A stretch of 64,000 nucleotides of DNA from Afipia sp. (GCA_017474385.1 JAFVHU010000155.1:1-64000); one strand, 5' to 3'; positions 54,324-62,850 are shown, counted from the stretch's first letter. Made by a program: numbers and translations. Notes: a model not told the origin generated them from the sequence alone.

Positions 54324-54737
54324 ATGAGCGAAACCACTCACAAGGGATTCGTCGACCTGACCGCGTCGATCGTTTCCGCCTATGTCAGCAACAACGCGAC
54401 GACCGCTGCTGAAATCCCGGCTCTCATCAGTCAGATTCACGCGGCGCTTGTGCGGGTCTCAACCGGCGGCACCGAAGCTGCGGCGGAGCCGGCCAAGCCG
54501 GCGGTTTCCGTCAAAAAGTCGATGACCTCGGACTATCTTGTATGTCTGGAAGACGGAAAACGCTTCAAGTCTCTGAAGCGGCATCTGCGCTCGCAGTACA
54601 ATATGAGCCCCGAGCAGTACCGCGAGAAATGGGGTCTTCCGGCCGACTATCCGATGGTCGCGCCGAACTATGCCGTGGCGCGCTCCCAGTTGGCCAAGAA
54701 GATGGGCCTTGGCCAGCAGCGCCGGCGCCGGAAATAA
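54324..54737 (+). CDS. mucR: MucR/Ros family transcriptional regulator
   Basis: 137 residues of the Ros/MucR family, an H-NS-like gene silencer of alphaproteobacteria that controls exopolysaccharide, motility and virulence or symbiosis genes. An N-terminal oligomerisation part (LTASIVSAYVSNNATTAAEIPALISQIHAAL) is followed by the zinc-finger region CLEDGKRFKSLKRHLRSQY and the signature YREKWGLPADYPMVAPNYA. The Ros zinc ligands C-C-H-H are here Cys-Asp-His-Tyr, a variant known in this family, some members of which do without zinc. ATG 54324 is preferred over TTG 54309. Confidence 0.93.
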   Translation: MSETTHKGFVDLTASIVSAYVSNNATTAAEIPALISQIHAALVRVSTGGTEAAAEPAKPAVSVKKSMTSDYLVCLEDGKRFKSLKRHLRSQYNMSPEQYREKWGLPADYPMVAPNYAVARSQLAKKMGLGQQRRRRK

Positions 54738-54908
54738 CCGGTCTGGAAACAGGTCTGAAAATAACGGACTTGCCGTGACTTAGGAATAATTCCACATTGG
54801 GGGCTTCCGGAGTCAAGTCCGGACGGCCTCTATATTTTTTCGGGGATCGCTATCCCCGTTGTTTGCATCGCCTCTAGGATATAGGTATAAATTCCTAGTG
54901 AGGTTTCG

Positions 54909-55283
54909 ATGCTTGAAGTCCAGCCGCCTGCTCCCGTTTTTTCCCCGTCGCAATCCAGCACCACTGAACCGCATCCGGATGAGATCTGCCGTCTGGTTGC
55001 TGGCTGTGTCGCGTTCGATTTTGGTCTCGACGCAGCCGCTCTTGAAACCGGTCTGCGCGGTTCGCAGCGCATGGCCTTCGCGCGGCAGATCGCGATGTAC
55101 CTTGCCCATGTCGGTTTTGGGCTCAGTTTTGAGATCATCGGACACGCCTTCGGACGCGACCGGACCACTGTCGCCCATGCGTGCCGTGTCGTGGAAGATG
55201 GCCGCGACGACATCTGGTTCGACTGCCGTGTCGCGACGCTTGAACTGATCTGCCGGGCGGCAGCCGGTGGAGACGTCCGATGA
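54909..55283 (+). CDS. DnaA domain IV-like helix-turn-helix protein
   Basis: 124 residues. The core RQIAMYLAHVGFGLSFEIIGHAFGRDRTTVAHACRVVEDGR is a close relative of DnaA domain IV, which binds DnaA boxes (compare the DnaA signature with the DHTTVLHA stretch; here DRTTVAHA). There is no ATPase domain, so it cannot initiate replication alone. It could bind DnaA-box-like sites as a regulator or competitor. The ATG at 54909 is the first in frame. It overlaps the DUF6456 gene by 4 bp (ATGA), so the two probably work together. Confidence 0.8.
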   Translation: MLEVQPPAPVFSPSQSSTTEPHPDEICRLVAGCVAFDFGLDAAALETGLRGSQRMAFARQIAMYLAHVGFGLSFEIIGHAFGRDRTTVAHACRVVEDGRDDIWFDCRVATLELICRAAAGGDVR

Positions 55284-55885
55284 AGCGGCAGGACAGCAAG
55301 ACCCGGCAACCGGCCACGCAGATTCCCGCCGACGCGGTCGACGCATTCCGCGCACAGCATCTCGATCTTGCAACGCGCGATCTCATGACGGAAACCGGTG
55401 TGATGCAGGTGGTTGTGAACGATAGCGAAAGTCCGCTGGCGTGGCTGGCGCGCCGCAAAGGACGCGACGGCCGCGCCATGATCGGACCGGATCAGTTCAT
55501 CGCGGGTGAACGCCTGCGTGCGGATTTCACCCGCGGACACATGACGCCGCGAGTGACCTCGAGTTGGTCCGGTATCGGCCGAACGCGCGGCAGCGGCGGT
55601 GGCGGTGACATGACGGATCTGATCGTTGCGTCACGCCAGCGCGTGCGCCTGGCGCTGGAGGCCTGCGGTCCCGAATTTTCCGGGCTTCTGCTCGATGTCT
55701 GCTGTTTTTTGCGGGGTCTGGAAGACGTCGAGCGCGAGCGCGGCTGGCCGTCACGTTCGGCCAAAGTCGTGCTGCAACTGGCGCTTGATCGGCTGGCACG
55801 TCATTACGGCTTGCGCAGCGATGCGCGCGGTGGCGGCGGGGCGATCAGGACCTGGCTTGCGGACGATGCGGCCTTTACGCCGTAA
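55280..55885 (+). CDS. DUF6456 domain protein
   Basis: 201 residues. Segments ESPLAWLARRKGRDGRAMIGPDQFIAGERLRADFTRGHMTPRVTSSW and GWPSRSAKVVLQLALDRLARHYGL are typical of DUF6456 proteins of Rhizobiales. The C-terminal part looks like a helix-turn-helix, suggesting DNA binding. It is translated by ATGA coupling with the DnaA-like gene. The stop lies 4 bp from that of the convergent sufE gene. Function unknown; a regulatory pair with its upstream neighbour is inferred. Confidence 0.78.
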   Translation: MKRQDSKTRQPATQIPADAVDAFRAQHLDLATRDLMTETGVMQVVVNDSESPLAWLARRKGRDGRAMIGPDQFIAGERLRADFTRGHMTPRVTSSWSGIGRTRGSGGGGDMTDLIVASRQRVRLALEACGPEFSGLLLDVCCFLRGLEDVERERGWPSRSAKVVLQLALDRLARHYGLRSDARGGGGAIRTWLADDAAFTP

Positions 55886-55889
55886 GAAT

Positions 55890-56318
55890 TCAGGATGCCG
55901 ACGCCAGCGTTTCGCGGGCGTCGTTCTTGATCCGCTCCGCCATGGCCCGCAGGCCGTTGGAACGCTGCGGCGTCAGGTGTTCGCGAAATCCGAACTCGTC
56001 GAAGATCGAGATCGGATCGGCGGCCAGGATTTCGCGCGCCGTCTTGCCGGACTGGATTGTCAGCAGGATCGCGATCAGCCCGCGCACGATATGGGCGTCG
56101 CTGTCGCCCTTGAAATTCAGCACGGGCTCGCCGCCGTTGCGATCGATGGCGCGCGACAGCCAGACCTGACTGGCGCAGCCTTGAACCTTGTTTTGGGCGG
56201 AATGTTCGGCATCGGACATCGGGGCCAGCGTACGGCCAAGCTCGATGACATAGCGGTAGCGGTCGTCCCACTCCTCGAGCAGTTCGAAATTGTCCCTGAT
56301 TTCGTCGATGGTCGTCAT
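55890..56318 (-). CDS. sufE: SufE family sulfur-acceptor protein
   Basis: 142 residues of the SufE fold, with the acceptor Cys in KVQGCASQVWL and the segments FELLEEWDDRYRYVIELGR and HLTPQRSNGLRAMAERIK. SufE takes persulfide from the cysteine desulfurase SufS for Fe-S cluster assembly. The start at 56318 is the first codon with similarity; the in-frame extension upstream is not conserved. No other suf genes are near, as is common for stand-alone SufE in this group. Confidence 0.93.
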   Translation of the reverse strand: MTTIDEIRDNFELLEEWDDRYRYVIELGRTLAPMSDAEHSAQNKVQGCASQVWLSRAIDRNGGEPVLNFKGDSDAHIVRGLIAILLTIQSGKTAREILAADPISIFDEFGFREHLTPQRSNGLRAMAERIKNDARETLASAS

Positions 56319-56395
56319 AGTGGCCCGTATACTCATATCCAAAGGTCTCATCCGAGCCTTATATGAGATCGCGGGGCATCGATAGCCATAAGTTC

Positions 56396-56412
56396 CGGGC
56401 CTTTTCGGCCCG
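56396..56412 (-). terminator. Hairpin behind the DUF5330 gene
   Basis: CGGGCC (56396-56401) pairs with GGCCCG (56407-56412), about 25 bases after the stop of the minus-strand gene at 56437. There is no strong T-run, so termination strength is uncertain. Confidence 0.35.
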
Positions 56413-56436
56413 AAATATCGCTCGTTCTGGACGTGT

Positions 56437-56907
56437 TTATGGCCCCGCTGTCGTTTCCCCGGCCGGTGGCTGCCAGTCGATCGCAAGGTCGTCCTGCGTC
56501 AACGTCTGACGGACGACCACAGCGATTTCCGGTTCGGTCGCGCGGTCATCCGGCGTCCCGATGGAGCCGGTGTGATCCGGTGCCTTCTTGCCGGCCTTCT
56601 CGGCAGGCTCAACCGCCTTCTTCTCGTTCTTTTCGTTCTTCTCGGCCTTGTCCGTGATGAACTGATAAACCTTCTTGGCGCCGGACTGCGCGCGCTCGCC
56701 GATCACAGTCGCCGCCTGTCCGCCCACGACGCACGCCGTTGGCTGACGATTGCAGAACTGGCTCATGTCGGACACGGCTGCGGTGGCTGCCGAAATAGCT
56801 TCCGACGCGCCGATCTGCGGACCCTTGTCCGAATCGGGCGTCTTGTCGGTCGGGAGCAGCACAAGCACCAGCCCCAGCCAGAACGCCATGCGAAGGAGGA
56901 AAAACAT
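56437..56907 (-). CDS. DUF5330-type membrane protein
   Basis: 156 residues. One N-terminal membrane helix or signal (MFFLLRMAFWLGLVLVLLPT) is followed by the DUF5330 core with two cysteines (ISAATAAVSDMSQFCNRQPTACVVGGQAA) and a charged Lys/Glu-rich tail. The cysteines, 7 residues apart in the periplasm, may form a disulfide. Function unknown. It is divergent from the histidine-kinase region and probably monocistronic. Confidence 0.8.
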   Translation of the reverse strand: MFFLLRMAFWLGLVLVLLPTDKTPDSDKGPQIGASEAISAATAAVSDMSQFCNRQPTACVVGGQAATVIGERAQSGAKKVYQFITDKAEKNEKNEKKAVEPAEKAGKKAPDHTGSIGTPDDRATEPEIAVVVRQTLTQDDLAIDWQPPAGETTAGP

Positions 56908-57348
56908 CTCACACCCCGTTAGTCGCTTTCACCGGAATGACTTCACGCGATGAAGCACTCCGCCCCGTTGCGATTGATCTCGCAATCATCCCGTGTCGTA
57001 TCAGACGCGGATAAATCTCCGGTTCTTGCGCTGTCTAAAATTTGAATGGTTTGATTTGGCGTAAATTTTCGATTGATAAGAGCGATATTTCGCTGCGAAT
57101 GACGCGGCGGTGGCCGCCAGCCGTGCACGATTTCGAAACCATAACGGCGCGGCATGGAAACTTCGCGTTCACCATTCGGCCGAATGAAATCGCCGATTGT
57201 CCGCGAAAACAGCGCATTCGACCGGCGTAACTTGCAATCGGATGCGTGCCTTAGCGTTCGCTTAAGTTCACTCTGACACCATCAGCCAAACGAAAAACGG
57301 GGGCGTTCCGGCCGTCGACATGACGACCGGCCGAACGGTGAGAACAAC
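56908..57348. other. 441-bp intergenic region before the sensor kinase
   Basis: Divergent region with reduced GC in 57030-57090. Short frames are present on both strands but none has convincing codon use. A near-match to a CtrA box, TTAG-N7-TTAA, lies at 57251-57265, about 85 bases before the kinase start. Confidence 0.55.
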
Positions 57349-59178
57349 GTGAGATTGTCCGGCATCATACGCGATCATCTGGACTCGCTGCTGCATCCAT
57401 CGGCGCGAGGGGATTTGATGACGAAAGCCCGTCACCGCGCCTTCATCGGGCCGCGGCTGCTCGGCGGCCTTGCGGCGCTTGCTTCGCTTCCGCTTTATCT
57501 TGCGGTTCGCGGCGCTCCGCAGGAAGTCGAGGTCATGGTGTTCGCGTGGCTGATCGCGCCCATTCTCGTCTCTTATTACCTGTCGCGCACAGGTCACTAT
57601 GAGCGCGCACACATTCTGTCGTCGACCGCGCTGGCGGCGGTGGTCATGGCGGTCTGTATCAATACCGGAGGAATTTCATCGTTCGCGGCGATCTGGCTGG
57701 TGGCCGTTCCGCTCGATGCGGCGCTGTCCGCGTCGCGGCGTGCCGTTATCATCGCCGTCGTGCTGGCGCTCGGTTGCGCGCTGGGTCTTGTCATGATCGA
57801 CGCTTTCGGCGCGCTTCCGGTTTCGAGGGTGCCTGCGTCCTACAGTTCGCTGTTCGAGGCGCTCGGCATTGCCTCCGCGACGATCTATGCGTCGGCTCTC
57901 GCGTTCAGCGCGGAATCGCTGGCCCGGATGAGCAGAAAACTGCTGATGGTCGAAGAAGAGCGCTACCGGCTGCTCGCGCACAACATCAGCGACGTGATTT
58001 CGCGGCATAGCCGCAACGGCGCAATCCGGTTCATTTCGCCGGCGGCGGAAGCCCTTCTGGGCACGCCGGCCGCATTGCTTCAGGAGCACGGTCTGTTCGA
58101 CCGCGTTCATGTGGCCGACCGGCCGGCCTATCTGACTGCGCTCTCTGAGGCCGCGCGCAGCGGCGACGAGCGCAGCGTCGAGTTTCGCGTGAAGCGGGAT
58201 GCCGCGCGCGGCTCCGAATACGAACGTACACCGGCTGCCGAATTCATCTGGATCGAAATGCGTTGCCGGCCGATCGATGCGACGTCGCGGTCGCTGGGCG
58301 ATCCGGGCGTCGAAGTGGTTGCGGTGATGCGCGATGTGACCGAGCGCAAGCTTCAGGAGCAGGCGCTGGAAGACGCTCACATGGAAGCGGAGCGCGCAGG
58401 TGCGTCCAAGTCGCGCTTCCTTGCCACGATGAGCCATGAGCTGCGTACCCCGCTGAATGCCATCATCGGATTTTCTGAGATGATCGTCCGCGAGAACGAG
58501 ATGATGATCGACGCCGCTCGGCGGCAGGAATACGCCAAGCTGATCAACGAATCCGGCCTGCACCTGCTGTCGGTGGTCAATGGCATTCTCGACATGTCGA
58601 AGATGGAAAGCGGCAACTTCGAGATTCTCCCCGAATTGTTCTCGCCGCGCGAATCCCTCATCAGTTGCTGCAACCTGATGGTTCTGAAAGCACGCGAAAA
58701 CGGCATCGATGTCGTGACGCGTGCGCCGGCGGACCTGCCGCAGATCACCGGAGATCCGCGCGCCTTCAAGCAGATGATTCTGAACTTGCTCTCAAATGCG
58801 ATCAAGTTTTCCGAGCGCGGCGGCACGGTCACCGTCGCCGCGGGCGTCGAAGGATCGCGCTTGCTGGTTCGCGTGATCGACAGCGGCGTCGGGATCGGAG
58901 CCGAGGATCTGAAGCGGATTGGCGATCCATTCTTTCAGGCCGGGAAAACCTATCAGCGCCGCCACGAAGGCACCGGACTTGGGCTCTCCATCGTCAAGAG
59001 CCTGGTCGCGATGCATGGCGGCGAGATGACTGTGCAAAGCCAGATCGATGAAGGCACGACGGTTACCGTGGCGCTGCCGATGGTGTTTACGCCGCCGGCC
59101 GAGAAATCCAGCAACATCGCAAAACTCGCGCCCGTGCGCGCGGAACCTCAAGATTATCAGGTGAAGAAAAGTGCCTAG
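57349..59178 (+). CDS. Membrane-bound PAS sensor histidine kinase
   Basis: 609 residues. Five to six membrane helices (about 30-195), a PAS domain (about 205-330, ISDVISRHSRNGAIRFISPAAEALLG), a dimerisation domain with His363 in SHELRTPLNAIIGFSEM, and an HATPase domain (about 480-585) with N-, G1- and G2-boxes (NLLSNAIKFS, IDSGVGIG, GTGLGLSIVKSLV). There is no receiver domain and no adjacent response regulator, so it is an orphan kinase. DHp similarity to PleC/DivJ-type cell-cycle kinases is an impression only. GTG start at 57349 preceded by GGTGAGA. The stop overlaps the next gene by 8 bp. Confidence 0.9.
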   Translation: MRLSGIIRDHLDSLLHPSARGDLMTKARHRAFIGPRLLGGLAALASLPLYLAVRGAPQEVEVMVFAWLIAPILVSYYLSRTGHYERAHILSSTALAAVVMAVCINTGGISSFAAIWLVAVPLDAALSASRRAVIIAVVLALGCALGLVMIDAFGALPVSRVPASYSSLFEALGIASATIYASALAFSAESLARMSRKLLMVEEERYRLLAHNISDVISRHSRNGAIRFISPAAEALLGTPAALLQEHGLFDRVHVADRPAYLTALSEAARSGDERSVEFRVKRDAARGSEYERTPAAEFIWIEMRCRPIDATSRSLGDPGVEVVAVMRDVTERKLQEQALEDAHMEAERAGASKSRFLATMSHELRTPLNAIIGFSEMIVRENEMMIDAARRQEYAKLINESGLHLLSVVNGILDMSKMESGNFEILPELFSPRESLISCCNLMVLKARENGIDVVTRAPADLPQITGDPRAFKQMILNLLSNAIKFSERGGTVTVAAGVEGSRLLVRVIDSGVGIGAEDLKRIGDPFFQAGKTYQRRHEGTGLGLSIVKSLVAMHGGEMTVQSQIDEGTTVTVALPMVFTPPAEKSSNIAKLAPVRAEPQDYQVKKSA

Positions 59179-59800
59179 ACAGATCGCAGAAGATGACGAG
59201 AAACCACGCCGCCGCCGTCGCGCCGCTGCGGTTGCGGCGGTTGAGCCGGAGCGAGGCCTGATCATGCGCGTCCTGCTGCACAGCCCGAAGGATACACTGG
59301 CGGCAACGGCGGCACTCGCGGCTGTGATCGCCATTGTCACCAATGCGATGTTCCTGCAGGCCGGGCGTCATCCATCGCCGATGTTCAGCACTGCCGCCGT
59401 TTCGTCATCGCCGGTTGCGGCTTCGGTTCCCGCACCATTGCCGCGGGTCCGCCCGCCTGAAGCCGAAGCGCGTGTTGTCGAGAAGCCTTTGGAATCGGCG
59501 GCGCTTGCGCCGGCGAAGCAGGCTGTAACGCCTGCCGTGCCGCGGCCTCCGGCCCCCGTTCACGCAGCAAAAAGCGACCCGGTTGGCGATCTGATCGTGT
59601 CGACGCGGCGCATCGCCGCCGTCCAGCGCGCTCTGACCGAATATGGCTATGGCCAGCTCAAGCCGACCGGCGTTGTCGGCACCGACACGCAGGCCGCGAT
59701 CCAGAAATTCGAGCGCGATCGCAAGATGCCGGTTACGGGCCAGTTGTCCGACCGCCTGATCCGCGATCTGACCGTCCTGACGGGGCGGCCGATCGAATAG
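59171..59800 (+). CDS. Membrane-anchored peptidoglycan-binding domain protein
   Basis: 209 residues. A basic cytoplasmic start (KPRRRRRAAAV), one membrane helix (about 42-65), a Pro/Ala-rich linker and a C-terminal peptidoglycan-binding type 1 domain (about 140-205, IAAVQRALTEYGYGQLKPTGVVGTDTQAAIQKFERDRKMPVTGQL). It overlaps the kinase gene by 8 bp and is certainly co-transcribed, suggesting that the kinase and a cell-wall contact protein act in one pathway. GTG start. Confidence 0.85.
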   Translation: MPRQIAEDDEKPRRRRRAAAVAAVEPERGLIMRVLLHSPKDTLAATAALAAVIAIVTNAMFLQAGRHPSPMFSTAAVSSSPVAASVPAPLPRVRPPEAEARVVEKPLESAALAPAKQAVTPAVPRPPAPVHAAKSDPVGDLIVSTRRIAAVQRALTEYGYGQLKPTGVVGTDTQAAIQKFERDRKMPVTGQLSDRLIRDLTVLTGRPIE

Positions 59801-59902
59801 GCGGCCTCTACCGCTAGTGGATAGATGGGCTGCTAACATCGTCGGCTCCGACTGTGGTAGCACCTCCCTGTCTTTCCATTTCGCCCGATCGGTTCAATCT
59901 CC

Positions 59903-60250
59903 ATGTCTCGCCTGAAATCATCCATCTGGGTCGCGGGTTATCTGCGGCGATGCCAGGGCGCCGGCATGTTCGGCGCGGTCCGGCGGCGCGGCGCGGAAGA
60001 GGCGGGCGCGGTATTCGTCAAGATCGCCTTGATGGACGGCACGGCGATACTGTTCGTTCCGGCGCCGCAAACCGCCTATGACGACAGCCGGCCTGTCGAG
60101 CGAGTCTTCATCCAGTCGCCGCCGCAAGCTGTTGAAGAGCAGGTTGTCGAAGCGCGCCTTGCGAAGGAAATCGGTTTCGATCCGGATGTCTGGATTGTCG
60201 AAGTCGAGGACAGGGAAGGGCGTCACTTCCTCGATCTGGCTAAGACTTAA
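59903..60250 (+). CDS. DUF1491 family protein
   Basis: 115 residues: SRLKSSIWVAGYLRRCQGAGMFGAVRRRGAEEAGAVFVKIALMDGTAILFVPAP is the DUF1491 signature, known mainly from alphaproteobacteria. Soluble, no catalytic residues identified. The stop TAA shares a TTAA with the stop of the convergent DUF2336 gene. Function unknown. Confidence 0.88.
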   Translation: MSRLKSSIWVAGYLRRCQGAGMFGAVRRRGAEEAGAVFVKIALMDGTAILFVPAPQTAYDDSRPVERVFIQSPPQAVEEQVVEARLAKEIGFDPDVWIVEVEDREGRHFLDLAKT

Positions 60251-61245
60251 CCGCGCGACGTGTTGCGGGTTGCGACGTGCGTGCCGGGCTGGGCTGCGGG
60301 GCGCGATTGCACGGACGTTGAACGGGCGCGCTGGCGCTCGTCATCGTAGAGAGCAGGACGGTATTTTGCCCGCGTGGCGGCGAGTGCCGAGCCGCGCCAC
60401 GCGGCGAGCATGATCAGGGCGGTCCGCAGTTCGATGACCTCATAGAGCCGCGCCAGCCGGTAGACATCCATCACCGATGCGCCGAGCGACGGATTCAGGA
60501 ACAGCAGCACGCGCTGATACGATTCGCCCGGCATGCCGAGCGCCTTGAGCGCGCAGGCGAGCGGCTCGCCGCCCGGTTCGTTGACGATCTGGGTCGCGAC
60601 CTTTGAGGTCAGGATCAGCGCGTCGGCGAGCTCGGCCGCGAAGCCGGCGGAATCGACCGCCAGCGCGGCCTGCTCGAGGGCTGTCACCGCGCGCGCGGCG
60701 CGGCGCGGATCGACCGGTGTGGACGGCTTCAGCGGCGTATCCGTCAGGCCGCGCAGCATCTGGGCGCGGTGGCTTTTGTCGGCAGCCAGAAACATCTCGA
60801 TCAGTTTCGCCGCATCGTCCGGCTGCATCGACAGGGTCGGCGCAGGCATGGCGGGAGCCATAGGCGCTTCGGGCTCTGACACGATCTCAATATCCGCAGC
60901 GGGATCGATGAACGTGTCATCCAGCAGGACATGTTCATCATCTTCAAGGACGGCCGGCTGTTTGTTCGCCGTGTACTTCAGTTGCAGTTTCCAGGCGATT
61001 TCGCGCGGCGTGTTCGGATAGATCGCAAGACGCGCACGCACGGCAGCGCGCGTGGCATCGTCGACCTCGTCGATCAGGCGCGTGGCCAGTTCGGCGAATT
61101 GCCGTTCCTCGTCGAGGGTGTGGTCGCTGGTCTGGACATAGAGATCTGTCAGCACGCGAAGCAGCGTCGGGCGAATGTCGACGCCCTCGCGCCGGGACAG
61201 TGTCATCAGGCCATCGAAGCCGTGAAACATCGGAGGTGTCGTCAT
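60247..61245 (-). CDS. DUF2336 domain protein (second copy)
   Basis: 332 residues with the same helical-repeat character as the protein at 20061-21176: LIDEVDDATRAAVRARLAIYPNTPREIAWKL at the start, RAVTALEQAALAVDSAGFAAELADALILTSKVATQIV and FLNPSLGASVMDVYRLARLYEVIELRTALIMLAAW. Overall identity to the first copy looks low, so they are old paralogues. A CtrA box lies 49 bases upstream of its start. Function unknown. Confidence 0.8.
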   Translation of the reverse strand: MTTPPMFHGFDGLMTLSRREGVDIRPTLLRVLTDLYVQTSDHTLDEERQFAELATRLIDEVDDATRAAVRARLAIYPNTPREIAWKLQLKYTANKQPAVLEDDEHVLLDDTFIDPAADIEIVSEPEAPMAPAMPAPTLSMQPDDAAKLIEMFLAADKSHRAQMLRGLTDTPLKPSTPVDPRRAARAVTALEQAALAVDSAGFAAELADALILTSKVATQIVNEPGGEPLACALKALGMPGESYQRVLLFLNPSLGASVMDVYRLARLYEVIELRTALIMLAAWRGSALAATRAKYRPALYDDERQRARSTSVQSRPAAQPGTHVATRNTSRG

Positions 61246-61293
61246 GCCGGATACGCGGGGTTTAGGTCACGGCCTGACGTTATCGGGCGCCTG

Positions 61294-61308
61294 TTAACAA
61301 GCCATTAA
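61294..61308. promoter_or_regulatory. CtrA box (TTAA-N7-TTAA)
   Basis: TTAA at 61294-61297 and TTAA at 61305-61308 with a 7-base spacer; the second half extends to TTAACC. This is the full consensus of the cell-cycle regulator CtrA. It lies in the 128-bp divergent region between the DUF2336 gene and the small gene at 61374, close enough to control either. Confidence 0.65.
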
Positions 61309-61373
61309 CCATGCTCACTCTTAATGACCCGGTGCCGCCGGCGCAGGAAGCAGGGCGGTCAGGAGAGATCGAT

Positions 61374-61577
61374 ATGGGCATCATTGTTGAATTTCCGGCG
61401 GAAGCGGCGCGGCGCGCCGGGCCGGACATGAACATGGTCCCGCGCGAGGGAACGGCAACGATCCTGATTCTCCCTGCTATCCGGATCGAGCGCTACGCTG
61501 ACGAAACCAGCGATGGAGTCGGACCGGGAGAGGGAACGGCTCCGGGACGCCGTCGCAAGCGCAGGGCGCGTTCCTGA
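61374..61577 (+). CDS. Small conserved protein of unknown function
   Basis: 67 residues: MGIIVEFPAEAARR, then an ILILPAIRIERYA strand and a basic tail (GRRRKRRARS). I recall similar short proteins in Bradyrhizobium without function. ATG 61374 has AGGAG eight bases upstream (61361-61365), which decides against the longer frame from 61311. A CtrA box lies 66 bases upstream. No signal peptide or membrane segment. Confidence 0.7.
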   Translation: MGIIVEFPAEAARRAGPDMNMVPREGTATILILPAIRIERYADETSDGVGPGEGTAPGRRRKRRARS

Positions 61578-61634
61578 ACAGGTTCTCCCGGCGAAAGACG
61601 CGCCGGATCGGCAACGCTTTCAGACCGGACCGCG

Positions 61635-62363
61635 ATGTGTAATCCGCTCTATCTTTTGCCATTCGTTGCGAGCCTCGCTTGCCCGAGCGATGATTTCGGC
61701 CGCACCCGCTCGACGTTCTATCATGAGGACATGCACAGGTGGGTCGGCGCGGAGGCCACCAAGAGTCTGGGCGGCCAGCCGTCGCAATTCCAGTTGACCG
61801 ATCTGGAACGGTCGCTGCGCGATCTTGCCTACTACTTCATCGAGCCGCCGCATTCGCATCCGGCCTGGAAAGCGGTGTTCGGCGATTACGAAAAGATACC
61901 CGCGCCGTGGCGGCAGTCGGTCGTCTTCGACCGGACGCTTTATGGCCGGCGCATGATCGACGAGCCGCACCGGTCACAGACCGCTGCCTATGCAGGGTTG
62001 ATCGAAGATGTGCGCAACGACGGCATCATGCTCGACCAGTTCATTCCGGTCGCCGTGAAGGTCAACGATCTCGATATCAAGCGCAACAAGGCGCTCGGAA
62101 TTGTCGCCGAGCTTTCGCCGCGCGAATACGACGATGCGCAGGCGCGCATGCGTGAAAACGTTCTGGTCGTGCAGTGGGTGCAGCAGTGTCTGCAACAGCG
62201 CGTCGCGTCGTATCGTTGGGCGCTGGACCGGCTGGTGATTCACGCGCCCGATACCATGGCCGCGGATGCCGATCGTTTGATCGTTCAATTGTCCCAGCGC
62301 GCATCGGACGTGTGGATCAAGGCGACGCCTGTTGTCGGCCGCGCGCTGCGCGTCGGCGGATAA
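61635..62363 (+). CDS. Conserved hypothetical protein
   Basis: Up to 242 residues, soluble, helical and rich in Arg/Asp (LTDLERSLRDLAYYFIEPP, IKRNKALGIVAELSPREYDDAQARMRENVLVVQWVQQCLQQRVASYRWALDRLVIHAPD). No family or catalytic site recognised. Codon use is atypical over the first 30 codons, so the real start may be ATG 61731 (MHRWVGAEATKSLGG). It follows the 61374 gene on the same strand and may share its transcript. Confidence 0.65.
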   Translation: MCNPLYLLPFVASLACPSDDFGRTRSTFYHEDMHRWVGAEATKSLGGQPSQFQLTDLERSLRDLAYYFIEPPHSHPAWKAVFGDYEKIPAPWRQSVVFDRTLYGRRMIDEPHRSQTAAYAGLIEDVRNDGIMLDQFIPVAVKVNDLDIKRNKALGIVAELSPREYDDAQARMRENVLVVQWVQQCLQQRVASYRWALDRLVIHAPDTMAADADRLIVQLSQRASDVWIKATPVVGRALRVGG

Positions 62364-62396
62364 ATCAAAGTTCCGAATCTCTGCGACCTTCGGACA

Positions 62397-62428
62397 CGCG
62401 ACGTTCCGACACGCGGCGGAACGTCGCG
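62397..62428 (+). terminator. Strong hairpin behind the 61635-62363 gene
   Basis: CGCGACGTTCCG (62397-62408) and CGGAACGTCGCG (62417-62428) form a perfect 12-bp stem, 34 bases after the stop codon. No T-run follows, so it may be an RNA-stabilising 3' end rather than an intrinsic terminator. Confidence 0.5.
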
Positions 62429-62508
62429 TTGAGTCCGTCAGCAATCGGTTGTTTGCTTTTTCAAGACATCGAACCAACTGATTTGTCATGAGATGAATGG
62501 GGGATGGA

Positions 62509-62850
62509 ATGACAGGTTCCCCAGTCGAAAGATTGTTTCTTCTCGGGAGATCTTTTGGAACTCTGATTGCGCTGAGTATCGCCGTTGCTGTGCCTGCGTT
62601 TTTCATTGTCTACACGCTGGAACCGCATCTGGTACTTCCCGCGCTCAGTGTGCTGTTTTTTGCGGCAGCAGCTCTCGCCGCTATCACAGCGCTTTCGGTC
62701 AAGACCAACAAAAACACGGAGAATTTGAATCTCTGGGATGTCGCCGGCGGCCTTGTCATCACCGGTTGCGCAGCATCAGTGCTGGGTGAACCGGAGCAGG
62801 TCGCACAACTGTTCGAGCATCTGTTCGAACGCGGAACTAACACGCAGTAA
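62509..62850 (+). CDS. Small membrane protein of unknown function
   Basis: 113 residues with three hydrophobic segments (about 12-35, 40-58 and 76-95). A central soluble loop reads VKTNKNTENLNLWD. No family recognised. ATG 62509 follows GGGGGATGGA; an ATG at 62497 in frame would add four residues. The gene is isolated by a hairpin on one side and a 222-bp gap on the other. Confidence 0.6.
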   Translation: MTGSPVERLFLLGRSFGTLIALSIAVAVPAFFIVYTLEPHLVLPALSVLFFAAAALAAITALSVKTNKNTENLNLWDVAGGLVITGCAASVLGEPEQVAQLFEHLFERGTNTQ

